A stretch of 14,800 nucleotides of DNA, taken from NCBI GenBank assembly GCA_002411345.1, contig DHSL01000034.1:1-14800 (forward strand). The letters are read 5' to 3'. The position numbers and the translations under genes are program-made. This DNA comes from Bacteroidales bacterium UBA5287. Its GTDB lineage: Bacteria > Bacteroidota > Bacteroidia > Bacteroidales > Dysgonomonadaceae. The notes below the pieces were generated by a model. The model saw only the letters and a list, made by a program, of their open reading frames with translations. It was not told the origin of the DNA and searched no databases. Shown piece after piece: positions 8,519 through 14,800 of this stretch (positions are counted from its first letter, which is position 1; each line of letters opens with the position of its first letter).

Positions 8519-8549
8519 TAAACATAATATTCGTACTATTGTACTCAAC
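8519..8549 (-). promoter_or_regulatory. Possible Bacteroidota-type promoter for susC with GTAC palindrome in the spacer
   Basis: On the minus strand GTTG (8546-8549) is followed after 19 bases by TATGTTTA (8519-8526). Each differs by one base from the TTTG (-33) and TAnnTTTG (-7) consensus known in Bacteroides. The 12-base palindrome GTAC-N4-GTAC (8533-8544) lies between the two boxes, where an operator could sit. The upstream box overlaps the stop region of the sialidase-like gene. In AT-rich DNA such matches arise by chance. Confidence 0.3.
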
Positions 8550-9567
8550 GGACAAACATTGTTAAAGGTATTTTAGCCAGATAGATGGAAGCTAACGGTG
8601 TTAGGTGAGAAGAATAATAGCTGACCCACAATTGATCTCTTTCGATAACAAACCCAGGATAACTGGTGTCGCCTCCCGATGGTAGCACATATGCTTCTTG
8701 AAACTTTTCTGTACCGTTACCTGTCAACAGAACAGTTTTTGCAAACGATGTATAATGAGATCGTGTCCCCATCACGACTAAACTATCGTTTACATGTATG
8801 AAATCTGGTCCACCAAGCCGAATATCCATCTTTTTCCACGTCCAGGCAGTATATGGAAAACGACTTTTCCCCAAATATCCCATTTGGTCGCCAGTCTCTC
8901 TCCTGACCATCATAATCATATCACCAACAGAATCAAAACGGACGGTCGCTTCATTAGGAAAATCAGGGATGTCAAGTTTGGTTACCAGGTCGTAGTTAAT
9001 GCCGTCTTCTGTTGAGAGCAAGCTCAAGCAAGCATCTCTGTTTGCGGTCATCGAGTACATAGCTGTATAGCCAACGTCGTTATGCCATGTTACCCTCCAG
9101 ATCCAATCCATTCCATTGCCTGCATTATTGCGGATCTTAACCGGGGCTGGCTTTGAAAAGTTCTCTCCGTCTTTACTGAACGAAACCTGAGGAATTCTCC
9201 CCGTTAGCTTCTTCTCCTCGTAGATCGATCCTCCGATTGTAACCATAAGTCTGTTATCGGGGGTAACGGAAAGTTTTGGATCCCTCAAATCATAGTTGTC
9301 TTTTCCAAACAAAGCAACTGATTTCCAGTTTTCTCCGTCGGTTGATTTTAAAATACGGACCTTGCCTTCTGCTTTTCCAGAAGAGTCGAAAATATGACTG
9401 TCTCCTTCCCTGAAAGAGCAATAATAAGCATCTTTAAATTTGATTAAAGATGTGAAAGCGTTGTGTTTACCGTTATCCCAAATTTTTTTTACCTGAACAC
9501 AATTATTTTGAGAAAATAAGGTGAAGGAAAAAATAGTTAAAAAAATAAATAAAATTTGTTTTTTCAT
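8545..9567 (-). CDS. Secreted sialidase-fold (BNR/Asp-box) glycoside hydrolase, probable exo-sialidase-like
   Basis: The 340-residue protein has a signal peptide (residues 1 to about 20, ending LFSQ) and so is predicted to be exported. The mature part looks like a six-bladed sialidase propeller. Three Asp-box-like turns are visible: KSTDGENW (74-81), SKDGENF (131-137) and STEDGINY (185-192). Candidate active-site residues, by spacing compared with GH33 enzymes, are Arg53 in SFREGD, Arg95 or Asp96 in DLRDP, Glu206 in NEATVRF, Arg223 in MVRRE, Arg269 in GTRSH and Tyr303 in TSYPGF. The canonical FRIP motif is absent, so it is a divergent member and the substrate could be another ulosonic acid or a different sugar. 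Its ATG overlaps the symporter's TGA (ATGA), indicating translational coupling. Location next to an NAL-like lyase supports release of a sialic-acid-type sugar, but this is inference. Confidence 0.8.
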   Translation of the reverse strand: MKKQILFIFLTIFSFTLFSQNNCVQVKKIWDNGKHNAFTSLIKFKDAYYCSFREGDSHIFDSSGKAEGKVRILKSTDGENWKSVALFGKDNYDLRDPKLSVTPDNRLMVTIGGSIYEEKKLTGRIPQVSFSKDGENFSKPAPVKIRNNAGNGMDWIWRVTWHNDVGYTAMYSMTANRDACLSLLSTEDGINYDLVTKLDIPDFPNEATVRFDSVGDMIMMVRRETGDQMGYLGKSRFPYTAWTWKKMDIRLGGPDFIHVNDSLVVMGTRSHYTSFAKTVLLTGNGTEKFQEAYVLPSGGDTSYPGFVIERDQLWVSYYSSHLTPLASIYLAKIPLTMFVR

Positions 9568-11048
9568 AGATCTGATCTTTTAATTGTTCGTTTATTATCA
9601 ATATAGCTTATCACGGTTCCGACGATTATACCTCCAAGTAATGAAAGAGTCATTATCCACAGGGAGGATATTCCGAAAATCTCAAAGAATGCAATCAAAA
9701 TGGCAATGATTAACGAAGTTATTCCTGCTAAAGAAGTTGCTTTGTCTGTTGCAAAAGGTATGAACAATGCCATGAAGAACAGCACGAAAAGCGGTGCAAC
9801 TACCAAATTGACGACTTTCTGTATCACATCAAATAAATTCCCGGTGATAAAAGGAATAAAGAAGCTGGAAAGCGCCACGATTATTCCAATAATTACCGAT
9901 GTTTTTTTTATAAATTTTAAATCGGATGATTCATCTTTGTTCTTTTTTTTCTTTCTTCTCACTATTTCCTCCGAGATTACAGCCGAACTTGAATTAAGTC
10001 CCGATGACAAACTGGACATGGCTGCCGCCATTATTGCAGCCGCTATCAGTCCGGTTATGCCGGTAGGAAGCCCCAGCCTTATATACATGGGAAATAGTGT
10101 GTCGGCTTTATCGTATATAGTTCCCCCGCCTTCCAGCATATGAGGATTTAAGGTAAAATAAGCCATCACGCATAATCCCGTAACGACCAGTAAGATCTGA
10201 ATGAAACTGGAGCCCCAAAGTGAGACACCATAAGAACGCCTTGCCGATTTAACATCTTTCGTGGATAAATACCTCTGGATTGCCATTTGATCAGAGCCGG
10301 CTGTGCAGACTTGCCAAACCAATGTCATGATAAATATGTTCCCTACGGTCATTCTTTTGATCGGATCTATCATGAACTCGACTGGTTCCCAATGAGAATA
10401 TATGGATGGATCGAGCAGCGATTGTACGGAATCCAGTTTGCTTGTTATGAAAATTATGGTTACAATAAGTCCGAAAAACATAATTACAGATTGCGCAACG
10501 TCTGTTTTTACCACTGCTTTAATTCCCCCCATTGTAGTATATACAACGGTCAGTAGTGATAATATTATACTTATTAACGGAACAAGGGATCTGCTTAAGT
10601 TAAAAATTGGAACAAATGCGGTATCCACTGTTGCGTATATAATTGTAGTCATCCACAAAAAGCGCAGACTCAGAAAGAAAAGAACAGCCAGTTTTCTTGT
10701 CCTGGATCCGAGTTTTATTTCCAGAATCTCGTAGGCACTTTTCACTTTCATGTTCATAAACTGAGGAATCAGAAATCTCCCAACAATCCAACTTGCAACA
10801 GGAAATGCCAGAATACCCGTTAAAAATACGGGCCCGTATTTTATTGTCTCACCGGGGTAGGAAAGGTAACTGAGTGTGCTGAACATGGTGGCAAATAGAG
10901 AGATGCCGATCATGAACGGATTCATTGATTTTCCTCCGAGGAGATAATCTTCAGCCGTTTTATTCTTTTTGGAAGAAAAGTACCCCAGCAGCAGCATCAG
11001 CATGAGGTATACGATTACTATTGACCAGTCCAGGAATGTAAGTTCCAT
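9564..11048 (-). CDS. Sodium:solute symporter (SSS family), probable sialic acid or related acid-sugar importer
   Basis: This 494-residue inner-membrane protein has about 13 hydrophobic segments. SSS-family motifs are clear: YLLGGKSMNPFMIG near the N-terminus, YTTMGGIKAVVKTDVAQ (about 170-186), SDQMAIQRYLSTKD (about 252-265) and AAMSSLSSGLNSSSA (about 341-355), the serine-rich region corresponding to the sodium site. A basic KKKKNKDE loop follows. SSS transporters serve as sialic acid importers in several bacteria, and the neighbouring lyase and sialidase-like genes suggest that role here. The sequence alone does not settle the substrate. The open frame runs upstream to 11135, but ATG 11048 directly precedes the first membrane segment and lies 4 bases after the previous gene's stop, so it was chosen. 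The 3' end overlaps the next gene by ATGA. Confidence 0.92.
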   Translation of the reverse strand: MELTFLDWSIVIVYLMLMLLLGYFSSKKNKTAEDYLLGGKSMNPFMIGISLFATMFSTLSYLSYPGETIKYGPVFLTGILAFPVASWIVGRFLIPQFMNMKVKSAYEILEIKLGSRTRKLAVLFFLSLRFLWMTTIIYATVDTAFVPIFNLSRSLVPLISIILSLLTVVYTTMGGIKAVVKTDVAQSVIMFFGLIVTIIFITSKLDSVQSLLDPSIYSHWEPVEFMIDPIKRMTVGNIFIMTLVWQVCTAGSDQMAIQRYLSTKDVKSARRSYGVSLWGSSFIQILLVVTGLCVMAYFTLNPHMLEGGGTIYDKADTLFPMYIRLGLPTGITGLIAAAIMAAAMSSLSSGLNSSSAVISEEIVRRKKKKNKDESSDLKFIKKTSVIIGIIVALSSFFIPFITGNLFDVIQKVVNLVVAPLFVLFFMALFIPFATDKATSLAGITSLIIAILIAFFEIFGISSLWIMTLSLLGGIIVGTVISYIDNKRTIKRSDL

Positions 11049-11052
11049 ATTT

Positions 11053-12006
11053 TCAATTTTTTTTAAACCCGATGGCTTTGAGATACGCAAAGGAGACTGC
11101 AGAAAGTATATCCTTGCCCTGATCGTTGAGATCATTTTCAGAATTGAGAGAATGTAATTTTAACAATTCTGCTTTAATGAAATCGAGATCATCGGGGTCT
11201 GAAAAATTTCCTAATGCAACAAAGGCCTCGTATTTATTAATTTTATTATCACTATTGGCAAGTCTTTTTAAATTATTTCTGATAATAGGGATGTCCCGAT
11301 TGCTCCTCTCTTGATCTGGACAGGTGCTTAGTGCGCCGCATAGCAGGTAAACTGCAATTGGAGATTCGAGTGATTCTGTAAGAGCTAAATCCACTAGCTT
11401 TTTCCATTGATAATTGCTTATTCTTCCCAAAAATTTGGTCCCGTAAGCCATAACCTGCCTATATTCGAGGTTTTCTGAATTCAATTGTTCGAATAAACCG
11501 GTGTAATCAATGGAGGATGCATTGGATTCAGGATAGACTGATGACCAGTTGACATATGCTTCTAATTTATTGTTTTGACCAGCATCGGTCATTTTAATTC
11601 TATCGTATTTTTTCAACGAAAAAGATAGTTTTGCCAGACTTTCAGCTGCATGGATGATGTCTTTGTTATCGGGATTCAGATATACCTCTAGGATTTTCCC
11701 GATATACATGTTTTTTTTATCTGCATCATTTTCATTCAACGCCATGCACCTCCAGTAGCCGATTCTCATTTGAGGTTCAGATTCATATTTGCTTATCCGG
11801 TCTTTTAAAATGATTTCTGCCTCTTTGTTTAGCCCCAGATCGATCAAGAATTCTATAGAATGGATCTTGTTCCAAAAGGCGGAATCATCCATACTTTCGT
11901 ATAAGTTCTCAATCGCTATTTTGCTTAGATCCACGTATCTATTACAAGTGCAGTTGAAACTATATATAACGGATAACGTCAGTAGGAGAGAAGCCGTATT
12001 CTTCAT
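11053..12006 (-). CDS. Unrecognised helical-repeat (HEAT/TPR-like) protein with signal peptide
   Basis: This 317-residue protein is not one I can assign to a characterised family. It starts with a hydrophobic signal segment (about 5-17) followed by SFNCTCNRY, so it may be a lipoprotein with a poorly conforming lipobox, or simply exported. The rest is alpha-helical in appearance and reads as paired amphipathic helices. Examples are HSIEFLIDLGLNKEAEIIL, AESLAKLSFSLKKY, SPIAVYLLCGALSTCP, and KYEAFVALGNFSDPDDLDFI with a following helix, the last resembling a HEAT repeat. It lies 24 bases after the lyase gene and ends 4 bases before the symporter start, so it is an integral part of the operon. No catalytic motif is evident. 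A scaffold or accessory role at the periplasmic side of uptake is conceivable but unproven. Confidence 0.7.
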   Translation of the reverse strand: MKNTASLLLTLSVIYSFNCTCNRYVDLSKIAIENLYESMDDSAFWNKIHSIEFLIDLGLNKEAEIILKDRISKYESEPQMRIGYWRCMALNENDADKKNMYIGKILEVYLNPDNKDIIHAAESLAKLSFSLKKYDRIKMTDAGQNNKLEAYVNWSSVYPESNASSIDYTGLFEQLNSENLEYRQVMAYGTKFLGRISNYQWKKLVDLALTESLESPIAVYLLCGALSTCPDQERSNRDIPIIRNNLKRLANSDNKINKYEAFVALGNFSDPDDLDFIKAELLKLHSLNSENDLNDQGKDILSAVSFAYLKAIGFKKN

Positions 12007-12030
12007 GACAGGTAAAATTTGTCTGCAGTG

Positions 12031-12930
12031 CTAAATCCAATCGAATTCTTTTAGTCTGTCTTCCAGTAATTTCATTTCCTCGCTACTCAGATTTCGTAAC
12101 GGTAACCTACAGGGACCACAGTCAATGCCAACAATGTTTAGTATTGCTTTTATACTCACAATTGAATTTTCGTATTCCAGTAGCAATTTTATAAATTGAT
12201 TTGCTTCATGTTGCAATTTCGCTGCTTGTGTTATGTTCCCACTTTTGAAACTGGACAATATTTTATTGAATTGGACCGAACTTACATTGTAGGATGTGCC
12301 TATTCCTCCTTTTCCGCCGATGGCCAGTCCAAGTAAAAGACTTTCATCGTGTCCATGCAATATGTCAAATTTATTATGCTCATAATTAATGCATTCCTGC
12401 TCTTCCATGGTGTTGTACGAGGTATATTTCAATCCCCTCAAATTGGGGATAGCTTTTTGACCTTCTTTTAAAAATTCAAGCATGTTAATGCTTACCCCTG
12501 ACACGTTGGGAATGTGATAATAGTAATAGGGTATACCGGGAGCATTTTCTGCAATAAGTTTGTTAAAATCAACCAATTCTCTTGTGTTGCGTGGTGGTAA
12601 AAAACAAGGTCCCATACAGGATATTGCATCAACACCGATTTCTTGTGCATGTTTTGCCAATTCTCCAGCGATTTTGTAACTTGTGCTTCCTACGTGAACC
12701 AGTATTTTTAGGTTGTCGGAATACTTCATCCACTCTTCTGCCTCTTTTTTCCGTTCAACGGTGTCCAGAAGTAATCCCTCCCCTGTCGTCCCACATACGA
12801 AAACCCCATTTACTCCTCTTTGGATAAGGTAATTGGCATATGCGTCAATGGTTGATAAATTTATTTCTCCCCCGGCTGTCATAGGTGTTACTACTGCAGC
12901 GATTAGACCCTCGAAGTTTGTCGATCTCAT
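12031..12930 (-). CDS. nanA: N-acetylneuraminate lyase-like aldolase (DHDPS/NAL family)
   Basis: This family cleaves N-acetylneuraminate into pyruvate and N-acetylmannosamine in the cytoplasm through a Schiff base. The 299-residue protein has the usual length and a complete TIM-barrel set of motifs. GTTGE (47-51) binds the pyruvate carboxylate, Tyr138 lies in YYYYHIP, and Schiff-base Lys168 lies in GLKYT. HGHDE (192-196) corresponds to the Asp-Glu pair that contacts the sialic acid side chain in NanA, and is followed by GGIGTSYN (208-215). The YYYYHIP and HDE features favour sialate lyase over dihydrodipicolinate synthase, although relatives acting on other 2-keto-3-deoxy sugars cannot be excluded. 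Its ATG overlaps the TGA of the GntR gene (ATGA), so translation is coupled. A NanE-type epimerase, common beside this gene in Bacteroidota, is absent here. Confidence 0.85.
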   Translation of the reverse strand: MRSTNFEGLIAAVVTPMTAGGEINLSTIDAYANYLIQRGVNGVFVCGTTGEGLLLDTVERKKEAEEWMKYSDNLKILVHVGSTSYKIAGELAKHAQEIGVDAISCMGPCFLPPRNTRELVDFNKLIAENAPGIPYYYYHIPNVSGVSINMLEFLKEGQKAIPNLRGLKYTSYNTMEEQECINYEHNKFDILHGHDESLLLGLAIGGKGGIGTSYNVSSVQFNKILSSFKSGNITQAAKLQHEANQFIKLLLEYENSIVSIKAILNIVGIDCGPCRLPLRNLSSEEMKLLEDRLKEFDWI

Positions 12931-13664
12931 ATTGTCGTGTTTTTGATTTTTCTTTGCTCTTTTATGTATAAATAATAGGCCATTAGGTGTCTCTTGATCA
13001 CGTCCTCATAATATTGCTGATCCCTTTTTTCTATTGCGTCTAAAATATCTGAATGGGAGGCAAATAGATTTTCATTCTTAATCTTTTTATTGTACGGATC
13101 AAATTCTGATTGGTTGTCATGAGTAAAACGATAAATGGGAATTAAAATTTCTTGTAAATCGTTGATTACCTGGTTTTCAGATATTTTGTATATGCGGGAA
13201 TGAAATTCAATTTCATTCTCTGTGGAGAGCATCACATAGGCATTCTTAGGAATCTTGGGAGGTAATATGTTATGTAAGTCGTTAATGTCCTCATCTTTAA
13301 TGTTTTCAAACAATGTTGGTATAATTCCAATCTCAAGTATATACCTTAGTTCCAGCAAATCAATAATTTTCTCTTTACCTATAAATTTCGGATCAATTAT
13401 TCGTGTCAGGTTGTCTTTTAAACTTGGCTCTCGCATAATGATGCCGTTCCTTTTACGACTTTCAATAATACCAAAAGATTGCAATCTGCTTAAGGCCTCT
13501 CTAACTACATTCCTGCTTACATGGAGTTTTGTTGAAAGTTGATTTTCATCGAATGGAAAATTCTCCCCTGGTTTCAGATTAGCCCCTTTGATATAATTAA
13601 TAATCGCTTCTTCAGTCAGGTCTACCAGCGTTGTTGCCCCTCTGCTTATTTTCAATTTGTTCAT
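12927..13664 (-). CDS. FadR-type GntR transcriptional regulator (winged helix plus FCD domain)
   Basis: The 245-residue protein has a GntR winged helix (about 12-78). The recognition region is FPFDENQLSTKLHVSRNVVREALSRLQSFGIIESRKRNG. It is followed by an all-helical FCD ligand domain (about 95-235). The metal/ligand residues of FCD proteins appear as Glu151 and His155 (ENEIEFH), His204 (ASHSDIL) and His226 (IKRHL). The first is Glu where Asp is more usual. GntR proteins of this type commonly repress catabolic operons and release DNA on binding the sugar acid or an intermediate. It is the first gene of the operon and is translationally coupled to the lyase. A GT-N3-AC palindrome characteristic of FadR-type operators lies 27 bases upstream of its ATG, arguing for autoregulation. 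The inducer is unknown; a sialic acid or its product is the natural guess. Confidence 0.92.
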   Translation of the reverse strand: MNKLKISRGATTLVDLTEEAIINYIKGANLKPGENFPFDENQLSTKLHVSRNVVREALSRLQSFGIIESRKRNGIIMREPSLKDNLTRIIDPKFIGKEKIIDLLELRYILEIGIIPTLFENIKDEDINDLHNILPPKIPKNAYVMLSTENEIEFHSRIYKISENQVINDLQEILIPIYRFTHDNQSEFDPYNKKIKNENLFASHSDILDAIEKRDQQYYEDVIKRHLMAYYLYIKEQRKIKNTTI

Positions 13665-13690
13665 TTTGTCGGTATTATATAGTATATGTA

Positions 13691-13709
13691 TAATATGTCC
13701 TACATATTA
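13691..13709. promoter_or_regulatory. 19-bp palindromic operator candidate for the GntR regulator
   Basis: TAATATGT-CCT-ACATATTA is a perfect palindrome with 8-bp arms and a 3-base centre. Its core, TGT-N3-ACA, fits the GT-N3-AC pattern described for FadR-subfamily GntR operators. It lies just downstream of a -7-like box, over the expected transcription start, where a bound repressor would block initiation. Confidence 0.6.
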
Positions 13710-13715
13710 ATTTTG

Positions 13716-13723
13716 CAAATGTA
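13716..13723 (-). promoter_or_regulatory. -7 promoter element for the gntR-led operon
   Basis: On the minus strand this reads TACATTTG, an exact match to the Bacteroides TAnnTTTG -7 consensus, 51 bases before the regulator's ATG. No TTTG-like -33 box is found at the usual distance, so the promoter may be weak or need an activator. The operator palindrome begins 6 bases downstream. Confidence 0.5.
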
Positions 13724-13871
13724 TGCATTTTATTGAGCTTTTAGTGTGAAAATAAGTTAAAAATATATAATAATAAAGGCTGTGCAGGGAATATAGTTTA
13801 CAGCAAATGAGCTTTTGCCTTTGAAAATCAGGTTAAATCAAAACTAAATCAATTTGTATAGCATGTCCCAT

Positions 13872-13913
13872 GAAATAAAACTTCCCGGCTACATCGATTT
13901 GCAGCCGGGAAGT
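13872..13913 (-). terminator. Intrinsic terminator of the CSD-RRM unit
   Basis: A perfect 11-bp GC-rich stem, ACTTCCCGGCT (13880-13890) pairing with AGCCGGGAAGT (13903-13913), encloses a 12-base loop. On the minus strand it is followed by TTTTATTTC. It starts 18 bases after the RRM gene's stop, as expected for a factor-independent terminator. It insulates the downstream gntR operon from read-through. Confidence 0.9.
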
Positions 13914-13931
13914 CATTCAACGGGTAGACGA

Positions 13932-14213
13932 TTAATACCGTCTTCTGTTGTAACCGTTGTCGTTTCTTTCTGTTTTCGGGCGGGCCATGTTTACGGTGAT
14001 TGTTTTTCCTTCAAAGTCGCTGTTGTTCAGTTCATCGATGGCTTTTTGAGCGTTAGCGTCGTTTGGCATTTCTACAAATCCGAAACCCCTGGAGCGACCG
14101 CTGTCCCTGTCTTTTATTATGTTGGCAGAAGAGATTTCACCGTATTCTGCGAATAATTCCTGTAAGCTTTCCTCTGTTGTGTCATAGCTTAAATTTGATA
14201 CATAAATGTTCAT
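13932..14213 (-). CDS. Single-RRM RNA-binding protein
   Basis: The 93-residue protein is one RNA-recognition motif plus a short basic tail. RNP2 is IYVSNL (3-8) and RNP1 is RGFGFVEM (42-49), both with the aromatic residues that stack on RNA bases. The tail after about residue 78 is rich in Arg, Asn and Tyr (NDNGYNRRRY). Small RRM proteins of this type are common in Bacteroidota and cyanobacteria and are thought to bind AU- or G-rich single-stranded RNA as post-transcriptional regulators. Targets cannot be read from the sequence. It follows the cold-shock-domain gene after 54 bases and is closed by a strong terminator, so the two may be one transcript. The low-complexity 54-base gap shows no convincing separate promoter. 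Confidence 0.93.
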   Translation of the reverse strand: MNIYVSNLSYDTTEESLQELFAEYGEISSANIIKDRDSGRSRGFGFVEMPNDANAQKAIDELNNSDFEGKTITVNMARPKTERNDNGYNRRRY

Positions 14214-14267
14214 TTTCTTGTTTTTTTAATTGTTGTTTAATTTTAGTAATGTGTCTTTATTATTTTT

Positions 14268-14693
14268 CTATTCAAGGATAGTAATATTTACTGCGTTCAT
14301 TCCCATTTTTCCCCGTTCCAGATCGAAAGTAACGATGTTTCCTTCCTCAATTGAGGCAAAAGCATTGTTGATATGGAAAAAATATTTTTCGCCTGAATTG
14401 GTCTTTTTTATAAATCCAAAACCTCTGTCGGAGTTAAAAAAGTCCACTTTACCGGTCAGCGGTACGATTTCCTCTTCTTCTTTTTTAGGCGTTGAAATGA
14501 CGATACTTTCTATCGCGACTTTTTCTTGCTTTTTGGGTTCAGGTGGAGTGTCGGTAATGTTTCCGAACTCGTCCACGTATGCAATCATGTCTTCAAATGA
14601 TTTACCTGCATTGCTCTTCTTCCGATGTTCTCTGCGCTGCTGTTTTTCCTGTTTTTTTTCTTTTCTCTTTTTTTCGAATTCTTTTTTAATCAT
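14268..14693 (-). CDS. Cold-shock-domain protein with charged N-terminal extension
   Basis: The 141-residue protein has a cold-shock domain at the C-terminus (about 78-140). It starts LTGKVDFFNSDRGFGFI, which holds the RNP1-like DRGFGFI. YFFHI (104-108) is the RNP2-like strand, and it ends NAVNITILE. The domain would bind single-stranded RNA or DNA as a chaperone. The first 26 residues are almost entirely Lys, Glu, Gln and Arg, probably a charged helix, followed by an acidic linker. This extension doubles the size relative to a typical CspA of about 70 residues and is a known layout in Bacteroidota. It is first in a likely two-gene unit with the RRM protein. Confidence 0.92.
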   Translation of the reverse strand: MIKKEFEKKRKEKKQEKQQRREHRKKSNAGKSFEDMIAYVDEFGNITDTPPEPKKQEKVAIESIVISTPKKEEEEIVPLTGKVDFFNSDRGFGFIKKTNSGEKYFFHINNAFASIEEGNIVTFDLERGKMGMNAVNITILE

Positions 14694-14800
14694 TTTATTT
14701 AATTTGCGATTATCCGAAACCGGTTTGTACTAAGGGTACCTCCCTTCGTTAATCGATGTTGTTTTTGTTCTTTGAACCATTTAATGCGCTATCTCCTTAC
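14694..14800 (-). other. 5' region of the cold-shock gene with short inverted repeat
   Basis: No gene is seen upstream of the cold-shock gene to the window edge. On the minus strand AAGGG and CCCTT (14732-14746, 5-base spacer) can pair and lie about 40 bases before the ATG. A structured leader would fit thermal or self-control of a cold-shock gene. The stem is short, and no good promoter match was found in what is visible. Confidence 0.3.

Noticed and set aside
11049..11135. A longer symporter reading frame starting at 11135.
   Set aside because: The extension overlaps the upstream gene, is not hydrophobic in the way of a transporter N-terminus, and the ATG at 11048 sits 4 bases after the previous stop directly before the first membrane segment.
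1..14800. CRISPR arrays, tRNA or rRNA genes, riboswitches and toxin-antitoxin or phage-defence genes.
   Set aside because: No regularly spaced repeats, cloverleaf-like sequences, known riboswitch cores or defence-type protein motifs were seen on either strand.

Overview
The window reads as Bacteroidota DNA, most likely order Bacteroidales. It is AT-rich, has a SusC/SusD pair, has surface lipoproteins of the DUF4959/DUF5126/DUF5000 and DUF4998 types, carries a TAnnTTTG-like promoter element, and encodes a stand-alone RRM protein beside a cold-shock-domain protein. No species can be named from the sequence alone.

All ten intact genes lie on the minus strand, so transcription runs from high to low coordinates. 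At the right edge a cold-shock-domain protein (14268-14693) and an RRM protein (13932-14213) form a small RNA-binding unit closed by a strong hairpin terminator (13872-13913). Next comes a polysaccharide-utilisation-like locus. It starts with a FadR-type GntR regulator (12927-13664), followed by an N-acetylneuraminate-lyase-like aldolase (12031-12930), an unrecognised helical-repeat protein with a signal peptide (11053-12006), a sodium:solute symporter (9564-11048) and a secreted sialidase-fold protein (8545-9567). These five genes are tightly packed, with two ATGA stop/start overlaps and a 4-nt gap. A 116-nt gap then precedes SusC (5267-8428), SusD (3326-5257), a DUF4959-DUF5126-DUF5000 lipoprotein (2116-3306) and a DUF4998 lipoprotein (1416-2096).

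The left end is scarred. A decayed IS5-family transposase (789-1399) lies between the DUF4998 gene and a CBM9-like gene (115-753). A possible tyrosine-recombinase remnant (1-99) sits at the window edge.

The inferred pathway is as follows. The sialidase-like enzyme and surface lipoproteins capture and trim a sialylated, or other nonulosonic-acid-bearing, glycan. SusCD carries the product across the outer membrane, the symporter carries the free acid across the inner membrane, and the lyase cleaves it to pyruvate plus an N-acylmannosamine-type sugar. The GntR protein probably controls the locus through a 19-bp palindrome (TAATATGT-N3-ACATATTA) just upstream of its own start. No epimerase (NanE), hexosamine kinase or deacetylase is present, so later catabolism must be encoded elsewhere. 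The acidic-sugar substrate is an inference from the lyase and sialidase motifs, not something the sequence proves.
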